This document shows, piece after piece, positions 15,297 through 22,972 of a DNA stretch of 53,397 nucleotides. The stretch spans positions 1 through 53,397 of the forward strand of contig CACXMM010000021.1 in assembly GCA_902768785.1 (NCBI GenBank), written 5' to 3'. This DNA is from an uncultured Prevotellaceae bacterium. GTDB taxonomy: Bacteria > Bacteroidota > Bacteroidia > Bacteroidales > Bacteroidaceae. The translations under genes and the position numbers were made by a program. The notes under the pieces are model-generated. The model was not told where the DNA came from. It ran no database searches and worked only from the letters and a program-made list of their open reading frames with translations. How positions within the stretch are numbered: the first letter of the stretch is position 1; each line of letters opens with the position of its first letter.

Positions 15297-16865
15297 TTAT
15301 CTGCGGCTTTTTTCTAAAGCCTCACGTTTGGCCTTATAATACCGGTCCACGAAATGAATCTGTTCGCTATTGGGAAGCATGATGAGCGAAGCCCCATTGG
15401 AGAACTGCATCGTGGTGGGCTTTGACTCATCGAACGTAGGCCAGTATGGCAGGCCCTTTCCGTTGGGGTTCCCCGTCTTGGCGAAATTGATCCAGTACTG
15501 CTGGATGATTTCTGCCACAGCAGATTCTGTAGGATACTCGTTGGGCTGTGTCAGGAAATGGCCGTTAAGGTAAAGGATGTCGTCGGCATGAGCTACACCA
15601 CGACGGCGGGGATCCTGCGAGAAACTCATCTTGGAGGGTTGTGCCAGATAAGCGGCATAAGCAGGACTCTTGCCCGTCTTGGCCTGCAGAGTCACCCAGG
15701 CATAGGAAGGCCAGGCAAAGCCCATGTCACGGAAGGCATCACCAAAGGCGTGCCATGCTTCATCATTCGTGTTGCCGGGATATACTTTCCGAGCTTCGTC
15801 GGCCATGTCACCGAACATGGCATCAACGGTTTTCTGATAATTCTCAGTTGTCATGTTGCCTGGTGAGAAAAGGGCACCCTCATCCGAGTTGGTCATCACA
15901 ATCACGGGTACATCGTTATATTCACCACGTTCGTAGAGACGGTACTGGTCATCGCAGATCACATATTCGTCAACACATGGCCAGAACCCACTAAAGCCCA
16001 CATTGCCGTCGCAGAGCGCCATGGCATCCATCTGACGGAGCTGCTTGAGGTTCTTCTTCTTCAGATGTTTCTGGAAGGCTACGCCCTGCTGTTCTGCACC
16101 TTTCTGGGATGCATCGAGACCCAGCGAACGGGGATTGTCACTCCAGGGAGCAAACGAGCCTCCACTCTGACTGATGCAACGGTGGAAGAGTCCCTTTGCA
16201 AGAGGAGAGGCGCAAAGCATGCTACAACTGATGGCTCCTGCACTCTCGCCAAAGATGGTAACATTCGAAGGGTCGCCACCGAAGTTGGCAATATTGCGCT
16301 GTACCCATCTGAGAGCGAAGATCTGATCCAAAAGACCATAGTTGCCCGAATGCCCGTCAGGATCTTCTTTCGACAACTCCGGATGGGCCATGAAGCCGAG
16401 CGCTCCGGTACGGTATTCTATGCTGACGATGACCACACCTCGCAGGGCAAGGTATCTCCACAGGTCACCGCCATACCATTCGGTCTGGAATCCGCCGCCA
16501 TGAATCCATACCATCACAGGCAGACGGTCGGTAACGGACGTGGCCGGTGTGGCAATACCGAGATAGAGGCAGTCTTCACTCATCATATCTGCAGTACGTC
16601 CGGGACGTGTGGGCTGGGGTGGCATCTTTCCGAATTCGTTGCATACTCTCACACCCTCCCAAGCGCGGGCTGGCTGAGGGGCTTTCCAACGAAGCTTTCC
16701 TACAGGAGGAGCGGCATAAGGAATGGCCTTATAGACGGCTAGCGTACTGTCTGGAACACCTTCAACATCACCCGTCTCTACGTGTGTTCTCAACAATGGC
16801 TGTCCCTTCATGCTGACAACCGTTCCCAATAGTACTACGACCAGTAATAATAGATTCTTTTTCAT
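15297..16865 (-). CDS. Secreted type-B carboxylesterase
   Basis: 522 residues with signal peptide (LLLLVVVLLGTVVS). The alpha/beta-hydrolase family of para-nitrobenzyl esterases and cholinesterases is clear: GIPYAAPP-like segment (KAIPYAAPPVGKLRW), EDCLYL, oxyanion WIHGGGFQ, nucleophile elbow FGESAGA, acid residue in NSDEGALF, and His in GVAHADDILYL. The triad is complete. It should hydrolyse esters (for example acyl or aryl groups on plant polymers) in the periplasm or outside. Its promoter TATCTTTG (16906-16913, minus) has TTTG 20 bases upstream. It is divergent from the biosynthetic operon. Confidence 0.93.
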   Translation of the reverse strand: MKKNLLLLVVVLLGTVVSMKGQPLLRTHVETGDVEGVPDSTLAVYKAIPYAAPPVGKLRWKAPQPARAWEGVRVCNEFGKMPPQPTRPGRTADMMSEDCLYLGIATPATSVTDRLPVMVWIHGGGFQTEWYGGDLWRYLALRGVVIVSIEYRTGALGFMAHPELSKEDPDGHSGNYGLLDQIFALRWVQRNIANFGGDPSNVTIFGESAGAISCSMLCASPLAKGLFHRCISQSGGSFAPWSDNPRSLGLDASQKGAEQQGVAFQKHLKKKNLKQLRQMDAMALCDGNVGFSGFWPCVDEYVICDDQYRLYERGEYNDVPVIVMTNSDEGALFSPGNMTTENYQKTVDAMFGDMADEARKVYPGNTNDEAWHAFGDAFRDMGFAWPSYAWVTLQAKTGKSPAYAAYLAQPSKMSFSQDPRRRGVAHADDILYLNGHFLTQPNEYPTESAVAEIIQQYWINFAKTGNPNGKGLPYWPTFDESKPTTMQFSNGASLIMLPNSEQIHFVDRYYKAKREALEKSRR

Positions 16866-16905
16866 ATGTTAATCTGTTTGTCTGTTTGAATGTAACTTGT
16901 TCTTG

Positions 16906-16937
16906 CAAAGATAGACATATTTCTGATTCCTGCCAAA
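16906..16937 (-). promoter_or_regulatory. Promoter of the carboxylesterase
   Basis: On the minus strand TTTG (16937-16934), 20 bases, then TATCTTTG (16913-16906): a full -33/-7 Bacteroidetes promoter, 41 bases before the ATG at 16865. Confidence 0.7.
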
Positions 16938-16992
16938 TAATTTGGTGAATAAATTGAATCAAGGCGTCCTCTTTCGTAAAAAGTCAAAATAT

Positions 16993-17025
16993 ATTTTGTA
17001 TTTCGCTCCCTTATCCGTACCTTTA
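16993..17025 (+). repeat. Degenerate copy of the cluster promoter module
   Basis: TATTTTGTATTTCGCTC, then TTATCCGTACCTTTA, closely matches the functional module at 17105-17139, but the -7 box ends in A instead of G (TACCTTTA). It is followed by a small hairpin (TACCTTTAAC / GTTTAAGGTA). The duplication probably left one dead promoter. Confidence 0.6.
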
Positions 17026-17108
17026 ACTTCGTTTAAGGTACTTTCACTCGGAACCAACGGTCGCTGTTCACGAAGTGAGGAAAGCAAATAAAAATAAATG
17101 TTATTTAT

Positions 17109-17139
17109 TTTGTATTTCGCTCGTTTATCCGTACCTTTG
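17109..17139 (+). promoter_or_regulatory. Main promoter of the aryl-polyene-type operon
   Basis: TTTG (17109-17112), 19 bases, TACCTTTG (17132-17139): an ideal Bacteroidetes promoter, 23 bases before the ATG at 17162. No strong terminator is seen inside the next 22 kb, so this may drive the whole operon. Confidence 0.75.
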
Positions 17140-17161
17140 CACATTATTTAAAAGAAAAGGA

Positions 17162-17890
17162 ATGAAATATGCTTTTGTTACAGGTGGATCGCGTGGTATT
17201 GGTAAGGCCGTGGCATTACGATTAGCCCATGAAGGAATGCCTGTGGTAATCAACTATAAAAGTAATGAGGAGGCAGCAAGGCAGACGGTACGAGAGATCG
17301 AGGATGCTGGCGGCAAAGCTGAGCTGTTGCCCTTCGATGTGTCGGATCCGCAACAGATCGAGACGGCCATTGAACAGTGGGAGACAGCCCACCCCGATGA
17401 CTATGTGACGGTACTGGTGAACAACGCGGGTATCCGCAAGGACAACTTGATGATCTTCATGCGAAACGAGGAGTGGCAGCAGGTGATGGATACATCCCTC
17501 AACGGTTTCTTCTATATCACCCGCAGACTGTTGAAGAACATGTTGACACATCGGGGTGGTCGCATCGTGAACATCACCTCACTTTCTGGAGTCAAGGGGT
17601 TGCCGGGACAAACCAATTATTCCGCTGCAAAGGCTGCGGTGATTGGTGCCACGAAAGCATTGGCACAGGAAGTGGCACAGCGTAAAGTTACGGTGAATGC
17701 TGTCGCTCCTGGTTTTATTTCTACGGATATGACGTCAAACTTAGATGAGCAGGAACTGAAGAAACTGATACCTGTGGGACGCTTCGGAAAACCTGAGGAG
17801 GTGGCTGCAGCAGTTGCCTTCCTCGTCAGTGAAGACGCGTCTTATATCACGGGTCAGGTGATTCAGGTGAACGGTGGACTTTATACGTAG
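17162..17890 (+). CDS. 3-oxoacyl-ACP reductase, FabG-like SDR
   Basis: 242 residues, classic short-chain dehydrogenase: NADPH-binding TGGSRGIG at the N-terminus, NNAG, and the Ser-Tyr-Lys triad in ITSLSG and NYSAAKAA. It reduces the beta-keto group after each condensation, giving the 3-hydroxyacyl-ACP that the dehydratases convert to a double bond. The start is ATG 17162; the longer frame to 17075 runs through the promoter. First gene of the operon. Followed by a 51-base spacer made of 8-base repeats (AATTGAAG-like). Confidence 0.93.
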   Translation: MKYAFVTGGSRGIGKAVALRLAHEGMPVVINYKSNEEAARQTVREIEDAGGKAELLPFDVSDPQQIETAIEQWETAHPDDYVTVLVNNAGIRKDNLMIFMRNEEWQQVMDTSLNGFFYITRRLLKNMLTHRGGRIVNITSLSGVKGLPGQTNYSAAKAAVIGATKALAQEVAQRKVTVNAVAPGFISTDMTSNLDEQELKKLIPVGRFGKPEEVAAAVAFLVSEDASYITGQVIQVNGGLYT

Positions 17891-17892
17891 AA

Positions 17893-17933
17893 TTGAAGAA
17901 TTGAAGAGTTGAAGAATTGAAGAGTTGAAAAAA
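17893..17933 (+). repeat. Short tandem repeat spacer (8-base unit)
   Basis: Between fabG and the first ketosynthase the sequence is five near-copies of AATTGAAG/AGTTGAAG. Simple repeats of this style also fill the gaps at 20872-20917 and 39103-39180. Confidence 0.6.
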
Positions 17934-17941
17934 AGATAATT

Positions 17942-19162
17942 GTGGAAAGAAGAGTAGTGGTGACAGGCATCGGCATCTGGTCGTGTCTGGGATCTGATAT
18001 AGAAAGGGTGAAGGATTCACTCTATGAAGGTCGCTCCGGTATCGGTATCGAACAGGAGCGGATAGAATATGGCTATCAGTCAGCACTGACGGGCATTGTG
18101 GAGAAGCCCGTGCTGAAGGGACTGTTGCACCGTCGGTTACGTGTGGGCCTTTCTGAAGAAGCTGAATATGCCTTTATGGCAGCCCGTGAAGCCTTTGGTA
18201 ATGCGGGAATCGACGAGGAATTCATGTTGTCTCACGAGATCGGTATTATCTTCGGTAATGACTCCTCAGCCAAGCCGGTGATCGAAGCAGCAAACATCAT
18301 GGCAGAGAAACACGACTCGCAATTGCTGGGAAGCGGACTCATCTTCCAATCGATGAACTCCACGGTGAATATGAACCTGAGTTCGATCTTCCACCTGCGT
18401 GGTGTGAACTTCTCCGTTAGTTCAGCATGTGCCAGTGGTAGTCATAGCATAGGCTTGGGCTACCTGCTCATCAAACAGGGGTTACAGGATCGCATTCTCT
18501 GCGGTGGTGCCCAGGAAACCAATTATTACTCGATGGCTACCTTTGATGCCTTGAACGCTTTCTCGAAGCGGATGGATGAACCCACGAAGGCTTCACGGCC
18601 GTTTGACCGTGACCGTGACGGTCTGATTCCCAGTGGTGGGGCTGCCGCCTTGGTGCTGGAGGACTATGAGAGTGCTGTAAAGAGGGGTGCTCCAATCATC
18701 GCAGAGGTGTGTGGCTATGGCTTCTCATCGAACGGTGGTGGAATCTCGCAACCCAGTGACGATGGTAGTGTGATTGCTATGATGCGGGCTATGGAAGATG
18801 CGGGAATGAGGGCCGATGACATCGACTATGTGAATGCGCATGCCACTTCTACCCATCAGGGAGATATGTTCGAAGCCATTGCCTTGAACCGACTATTCCA
18901 TGGCAAGCATGCCCTGATCAGTTCGACAAAGTCGATGACGGGACATGAGTGTTGGATGGCCGGTGCCAGCGAGGCGGTGTATTCTATCTTAATGATGAAG
19001 CATCATTTTGTTGCTCCGAACATTAATTTTGAGAATCCGGATGAGTATTCAGAGCCATTGAATCTTGCTACGCAGACAGTGGAGACGGAGGTGAATACCG
19101 TTCTGAGCAACTCGTTCGGTTTCGGTGGTACTAATTCGGCATTGGTTTTGAAAAATGTTTAA
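17942..19162 (+). CDS. Beta-ketoacyl-ACP synthase (ketosynthase 1)
   Basis: 406 residues, FabF-type. Active-site Cys163 in SSACASGS, the two histidines in NAHATSTHQGD and STKSMTGHE, so it should be catalytically competent. It condenses malonyl-ACP with the growing chain. Start is GTG at 17942; no ATG is available near. Relatives occur in aryl-polyene clusters as the main elongating KS. Third gene features: no extra domain, unlike the other two KS genes here. Confidence 0.93.
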   Translation: MERRVVVTGIGIWSCLGSDIERVKDSLYEGRSGIGIEQERIEYGYQSALTGIVEKPVLKGLLHRRLRVGLSEEAEYAFMAAREAFGNAGIDEEFMLSHEIGIIFGNDSSAKPVIEAANIMAEKHDSQLLGSGLIFQSMNSTVNMNLSSIFHLRGVNFSVSSACASGSHSIGLGYLLIKQGLQDRILCGGAQETNYYSMATFDALNAFSKRMDEPTKASRPFDRDRDGLIPSGGAAALVLEDYESAVKRGAPIIAEVCGYGFSSNGGGISQPSDDGSVIAMMRAMEDAGMRADDIDYVNAHATSTHQGDMFEAIALNRLFHGKHALISSTKSMTGHECWMAGASEAVYSILMMKHHFVAPNINFENPDEYSEPLNLATQTVETEVNTVLSNSFGFGGTNSALVLKNV

Positions 19163-19177
19163 CTTGATTTCTTTAAT

Positions 19178-19768
19178 ATGAGAAAATGGATGATGATTGC
19201 ATTACTGACCTTCGTTGTAACGGTCGGTTTTGCGAAAAAGAAATTGAATGTAAATGTCGTTTCCGGCGATGTGAGCGTAGTATGTCAAGAAGGAAAGACT
19301 GCTGCGGTGGAGTTTAACTATGATGATTTGATCATCGAAGGAAAACCTGCTCAGGAATACCTTGCTAATCAAAGTGCCAACCATTTGAAGGACTGGCCCG
19401 AGGATAACAGGAAAGTGGCTACATTTTTCCTCGAAAAGTGGAACGAAAAGAACAAAGATGGACTCCAATTGTTGGAAAAAGGAGCCAAGGCTGACTACAA
19501 AATGCTGATACATGTCACTTACCTGGATCTTGGCAGTACGGCAGGTGCCATGTGGGGACTGAAAAGAACCGATGGCGGATGCATCGTGACAGCTACGATC
19601 ACGATTTCCGACCAGAGAGGGAACCGTATTTGTAAGCTTCAGGTGAATGAACTCAAAGGAGACGGTCAGAAATTTTGGGATATAGGAACAAATGAGGTGA
19701 ATCGCCGCAGCTATGCTTACGAAAAGATGGCCAAACAGGTGATTGGATTGGCAAAAGAGAAGAAATAA
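19178..19768 (+). CDS. Secreted protein of unknown function, paralog of the 342-986 product
   Basis: 196 residues with signal peptide (MMIALLTFVVTVGFAK). Shares with the 342-986 product the KxDYK-strand-DLG pattern (KADYKMLIHVTYLDLG) and a VNELKG motif. Placed between KS1 and the methyltransferase with 15- and 1-base gaps, so it belongs to the operon. It is periplasmic, so it is more likely to act in export or attachment than in chain synthesis. Unknown fold; weak resemblance to outer-membrane trafficking proteins cannot be tested here. Confidence 0.8.
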   Translation: MRKWMMIALLTFVVTVGFAKKKLNVNVVSGDVSVVCQEGKTAAVEFNYDDLIIEGKPAQEYLANQSANHLKDWPEDNRKVATFFLEKWNEKNKDGLQLLEKGAKADYKMLIHVTYLDLGSTAGAMWGLKRTDGGCIVTATITISDQRGNRICKLQVNELKGDGQKFWDIGTNEVNRRSYAYEKMAKQVIGLAKEKK

Positions 19769-19769
19769 G

Positions 19770-20870
19770 ATGAATCTAGCACCTGCCTTGGAGAAGGCTT
19801 ATACCAAGGAACACCTGTCGGCACGTGATGCACAACGGCTGGCGGAGTTCATCGCTTTTGGTCCCGTGGTATTCCAAGTGTCACGTCTGATGATCAAATT
19901 TGGCATCCTGGAACTGTTGCGTGATAACGATGGCGGACTGACCATTGCTGAGGTGGCACAACGCTGTCAGTTGAGCGAATATGCGGCGAAATGCCTGATG
20001 GAGGCATCGTTGACCATCGGAACGGTGCTTGTTGACAAAGACAGCGACCGTTTCACTCTCTCAAAGACGGGTTGGTTCCTGCTCAATGACCCAGCAACAA
20101 AGGTGAACATCGCTTTCAATCATGATGTGAACTATCTTGGCTTCTTTCATCTGGAGGAGGCGCTGAAAGAAGGTAAGCCGGCAGGACTGAAAGCGCTGGG
20201 TGACTGGACTACTATCTATGAGGGTTTATCGGAGTTGCGGCCACAGGTGCAACGCAGTTGGTTTGACTTCGATCATTTCTACAGTGACAGCTCTTTCCAA
20301 CAGGCCTTGGAAATTGTCTTTGCCCAAAAACCGCGAACCCTGCTCGATGTTGGGGGGAATACTGGACGATGGGCCATGCGCTGCGTTTCGCATGACGAGC
20401 AGGTTGAAGTGACAGTCCTTGACCTGCCTCAGCAGATAGATATGATGCGAAGAGCCACCCGCGGACTGCCTGGAGCACAACGTATACATGGTATCGGCAT
20501 GGATCTGTTGAATCAGAACAATGTTTTTCCTTCCGACCAACATTATGACGTGATCTGGATGAGTCAGTTCCTCGATTGCTTCGGGGAAGAGGAGATACAG
20601 AGCATCCTGGAGCGGGCGGCAAGGATCATGGACAGTGAAAGCCGACTGTATATCATGGAAACCCTGTGGGATCGTCAGAAATACGAGCCTGCTGCTTTCT
20701 GTCTGACACAGATCAGCCTGTACTTCACGGCCATGGCCAATGGAAACAGTAAGATGTATCATTCTGATGACCTGTTCCAGATTATCCAGAAGGCTGGATT
20801 AGAGGTGGAGACCGTTCATGACAACTTGGGACAGGGACACAGTATAGTCGTTGTGAGAAAGGATGAATGA
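19770..20870 (+). CDS. SAM-dependent O-methyltransferase
   Basis: 366 residues. The N-terminal half (about 1-120) is a winged-helix dimerisation domain (ELLRDNDGGLTIAEVAQRCQ). The C-terminal half has SAM motif I (LLDVGGNTGRWA) and post-motifs VTVLDLPQQID and DVIWMSQFLDCFG. This is the layout of small-molecule O-methyltransferases such as hydroxyneurosporene or aryl methylases. It probably methylates the aryl head hydroxyl. Start ATG 19770, one base after the previous stop. Confidence 0.88.
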   Translation: MNLAPALEKAYTKEHLSARDAQRLAEFIAFGPVVFQVSRLMIKFGILELLRDNDGGLTIAEVAQRCQLSEYAAKCLMEASLTIGTVLVDKDSDRFTLSKTGWFLLNDPATKVNIAFNHDVNYLGFFHLEEALKEGKPAGLKALGDWTTIYEGLSELRPQVQRSWFDFDHFYSDSSFQQALEIVFAQKPRTLLDVGGNTGRWAMRCVSHDEQVEVTVLDLPQQIDMMRRATRGLPGAQRIHGIGMDLLNQNNVFPSDQHYDVIWMSQFLDCFGEEEIQSILERAARIMDSESRLYIMETLWDRQKYEPAAFCLTQISLYFTAMANGNSKMYHSDDLFQIIQKAGLEVETVHDNLGQGHSIVVVRKDE

Positions 20871-20871
20871 T

Positions 20872-20917
20872 TAGAGATTAAGGATTAGAGATTAGAGATT
20901 AAGGATTAAAGATAAAA
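20872..20917 (+). repeat. Short tandem repeat spacer (7-base unit)
   Basis: Repeated GATTAGA/GATTAAG units fill the gap between the methyltransferase and the first ACP. The unit length is 7, like the coding repeat at 32071-32098. Confidence 0.65.
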
Positions 20918-20925
20918 GTAAGAAT

Positions 20926-21171
20926 ATGACAAGAACAGAAATTGAAGAGAAGGTCAGGGAATTCTTGATTGATGACCTGGAGATCGATGAGGAGAAGATT
21001 GCCCCTGAGGCATTGTTGAAGGATGACCTGGGTATCGACAGTCTTGACTTCGTAGATATCGTGGTTATAGTAGAGAAAAAGTTCGGGTTTAAGATCAAGC
21101 CTGAAGAGATGGCAGAGGTGAAAACCCTGAACCAGTTCTGCGACTATATCGAGAGCAAGGTAGGCGCATAA
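20926..21171 (+). CDS. Acyl carrier protein 1
   Basis: 81 residues, acidic four-helix ACP. The phosphopantetheine attachment serine is Ser39 in DLGIDSLDFVD. Carries the growing chain or starter between the ketosynthases and modifying enzymes. A second ACP follows at 24715-24972; two ACPs is usual in aryl-polyene clusters. Confidence 0.93.
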   Translation: MTRTEIEEKVREFLIDDLEIDEEKIAPEALLKDDLGIDSLDFVDIVVIVEKKFGFKIKPEEMAEVKTLNQFCDYIESKVGA

Positions 21172-21203
21172 CGGAAGGCGCAACGTGAAGAGATAACCGT
21201 GTG

Positions 21204-22115
21204 ATGGGTACAGTGAAGATGGACCACAGCCAGTGGGAGGGCAAGACAGAGGGAACAACGTGGATGCACCGTACGCTGATAAGGTCGTTCCGTTTCCTGA
21301 ACCTGCGCTTCGTCTATATAGGTATGGCGGTGCTGGTGGTTCCTTTTTACATGCTGTTCTCCCATCAAGGCTACATCTCCATGTATCACTTTTTCCGTCG
21401 GCGCATGAGATTTTCCCCGCTGAAGGCCTTTGGGTATGTCTATCTGAACCACTGCCGTTTCGGACAGATTATCCTCGACCGTTTTGCTGTGTATGCAGGA
21501 CAACGTTTCGACTTCGAGATAGAGAATTATGATCTGTTCGAGACATTGTCGCGGAAAGAGGGCGGATTCATGATCCTGAGCTGTCATGTGGGGAACTACG
21601 AGATAGCTGGTTATGTTTTCAAGGCAAACGAGAAGCGTTATAATGCCTTGGTGTTCTCGGGGGAGGCTGATACAGTGATGGAGAACCGTAACCGTCTGTT
21701 GTCGAAGAATAATATCCGTATGATTCCCGTCAGGGAGGATATGTCGCATCTCTTTGTCATGAACAATGCCCTAAGCGATGGCGAGATCCTTAGCATCCCG
21801 GGCGACCGAATCTTCGGCTCACCACGTTTTGTGAGATGCGAGCTGTTGGGTGCATCGGCGAAATTCCCTTTAGGACCGTATGCGATGGCCGTGAGTCATG
21901 ATGTACCGGTATTGAGTATCTTCGTGATGAAAGAGACGACACACCAGTATCGTGTGCTGATCAGACCTCTCCAAGCGTCCTCTGCCGACTCACATCTTTC
22001 ACGTCAGGAGAGATCGGCAGCCCTTGCTCAGCAGTTTGCCAACGAGATTGATGATGTTGTGCGGAGATATCCCACACAATGGTTCAATTATTATGAATTC
22101 TGGAATGAAGAATGA
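21204..22115 (+). CDS. LpxL/HtrB-type acyltransferase
   Basis: 303 residues. One membrane helix near the N-terminus (FVYIGMAVLVVPFYMLF), then a lysophospholipid/lipid A acyltransferase domain with the HxxxxE catalytic motif in SCHVGNYE and a conserved SIPGDRIFG block. It should move an acyl (or polyene) chain from ACP to a lipid acceptor at the inner membrane. Start ATG 21204 rather than the GTG at 21201. The stop overlaps the next start by 4 bases. Confidence 0.9.
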   Translation: MGTVKMDHSQWEGKTEGTTWMHRTLIRSFRFLNLRFVYIGMAVLVVPFYMLFSHQGYISMYHFFRRRMRFSPLKAFGYVYLNHCRFGQIILDRFAVYAGQRFDFEIENYDLFETLSRKEGGFMILSCHVGNYEIAGYVFKANEKRYNALVFSGEADTVMENRNRLLSKNNIRMIPVREDMSHLFVMNNALSDGEILSIPGDRIFGSPRFVRCELLGASAKFPLGPYAMAVSHDVPVLSIFVMKETTHQYRVLIRPLQASSADSHLSRQERSAALAQQFANEIDDVVRRYPTQWFNYYEFWNEE

Positions 22116-22531
22116 ATTTTACGGAGATTGACGTTCATACATTGCTACCGCAACAGGAGCCTTTCGTGATGATCCACCAGCTGATCAGCTATGATGAGGT
22201 ACGTACGGTGACGTCGTTTACCGTCACGGAGGATCATCTCTATTATGAGGATGGAACTCTTAATGCGTATGCCCTGATAGAGAATATTGCGCAAACCTGT
22301 GCGGCACGGATGGGGTATATCAATCAATATATCAACAACGAGAAAGTGAGCATCGGCTTTATCGGTGCCGTGAGAAATCTCGTTATTAAAAGAAAACCCC
22401 GACTGGGTGAGACACTGACGACAACGATCGAGGTGGTGGAGGAAATCTTGAAACTAACCTTGGTCAATGCGGAGATCAAAGTGGGGGATGAGACGATTGT
22501 GACTGCCGAGATGAAGGTGGCGGTGCAGTGA
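22112..22531 (+). CDS. Hotdog-fold dehydratase-like protein (FabZ/ApeP type)
   Basis: 139 residues, single hotdog domain. The FabZ opening LPHRxPFLLVD appears as LLPQQEPFVMIHQL, with Gln at the usual catalytic His; the central-helix acid is kept (LIENIAQTCA). The same Gln is, to my memory, common in Bacteroidetes flexirubin-cluster dehydratases. Probable role: removing water from the 3-hydroxyacyl-ACP. ATGA overlap with the acyltransferase gene. Confidence 0.85.
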   Translation: MNFTEIDVHTLLPQQEPFVMIHQLISYDEVRTVTSFTVTEDHLYYEDGTLNAYALIENIAQTCAARMGYINQYINNEKVSIGFIGAVRNLVIKRKPRLGETLTTTIEVVEEILKLTLVNAEIKVGDETIVTAEMKVAVQ

Positions 22532-22552
22532 GTATGGAATGTGAAGTGTGGA

Positions 22553-22972
22553 ATGAAAGAGTTAAGAGCATCTAAGGAATTTGAGATCCGCTTCAGTGAA
22601 GTCGATTCGATGAGCTTTGTGTGGCATGGCTCCTATCCGCTGTACTTCGAAGATGCCCGTGAGGCATTCGGGAAGAAATACGGTTTGGGTTATCTGTTTA
22701 TCTTCGACAACGGTTTCTATGCTCCCTTGGTGGAACTCTCTTTTCAGTATAAGAAACCTCTTGTATATGGGATGCATCCCCGGGTGGATATCATCTACCA
22801 ACCCACTGAAGCGGCCAAGATAGTCTTTGACTACGAGATCCGTGATACGGATGATGAGTCTTTGATAGCCACAGGACACAGTGTCCAGGTGTTTATGGAC
22901 CGTGATTACCAGCTTGTATGGTCGAATCCTGCTTTTTATGAGGATTGGAAAAGGAAATGGGACGTGCTATGA
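22553..22972 (+). CDS. 4-hydroxybenzoyl-CoA-type thioesterase
   Basis: 139 residues, hotdog 4HBT family. The active-site block is RFSEVDSMSFVWHGSYPLYF, matching the [DE]-x-D-x-x-x-x-V-x-x-x-x-Y-[LF]-x-[YF]-F-E pattern, with the candidate acid Asp in EVD. Could release or edit acyl chains on ACP. Start ATG 22553; the GTG at 22541 is a poorer option. Its last codon overlaps the start of KS2. Confidence 0.88.
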   Translation: MKELRASKEFEIRFSEVDSMSFVWHGSYPLYFEDAREAFGKKYGLGYLFIFDNGFYAPLVELSFQYKKPLVYGMHPRVDIIYQPTEAAKIVFDYEIRDTDDESLIATGHSVQVFMDRDYQLVWSNPAFYEDWKRKWDVL

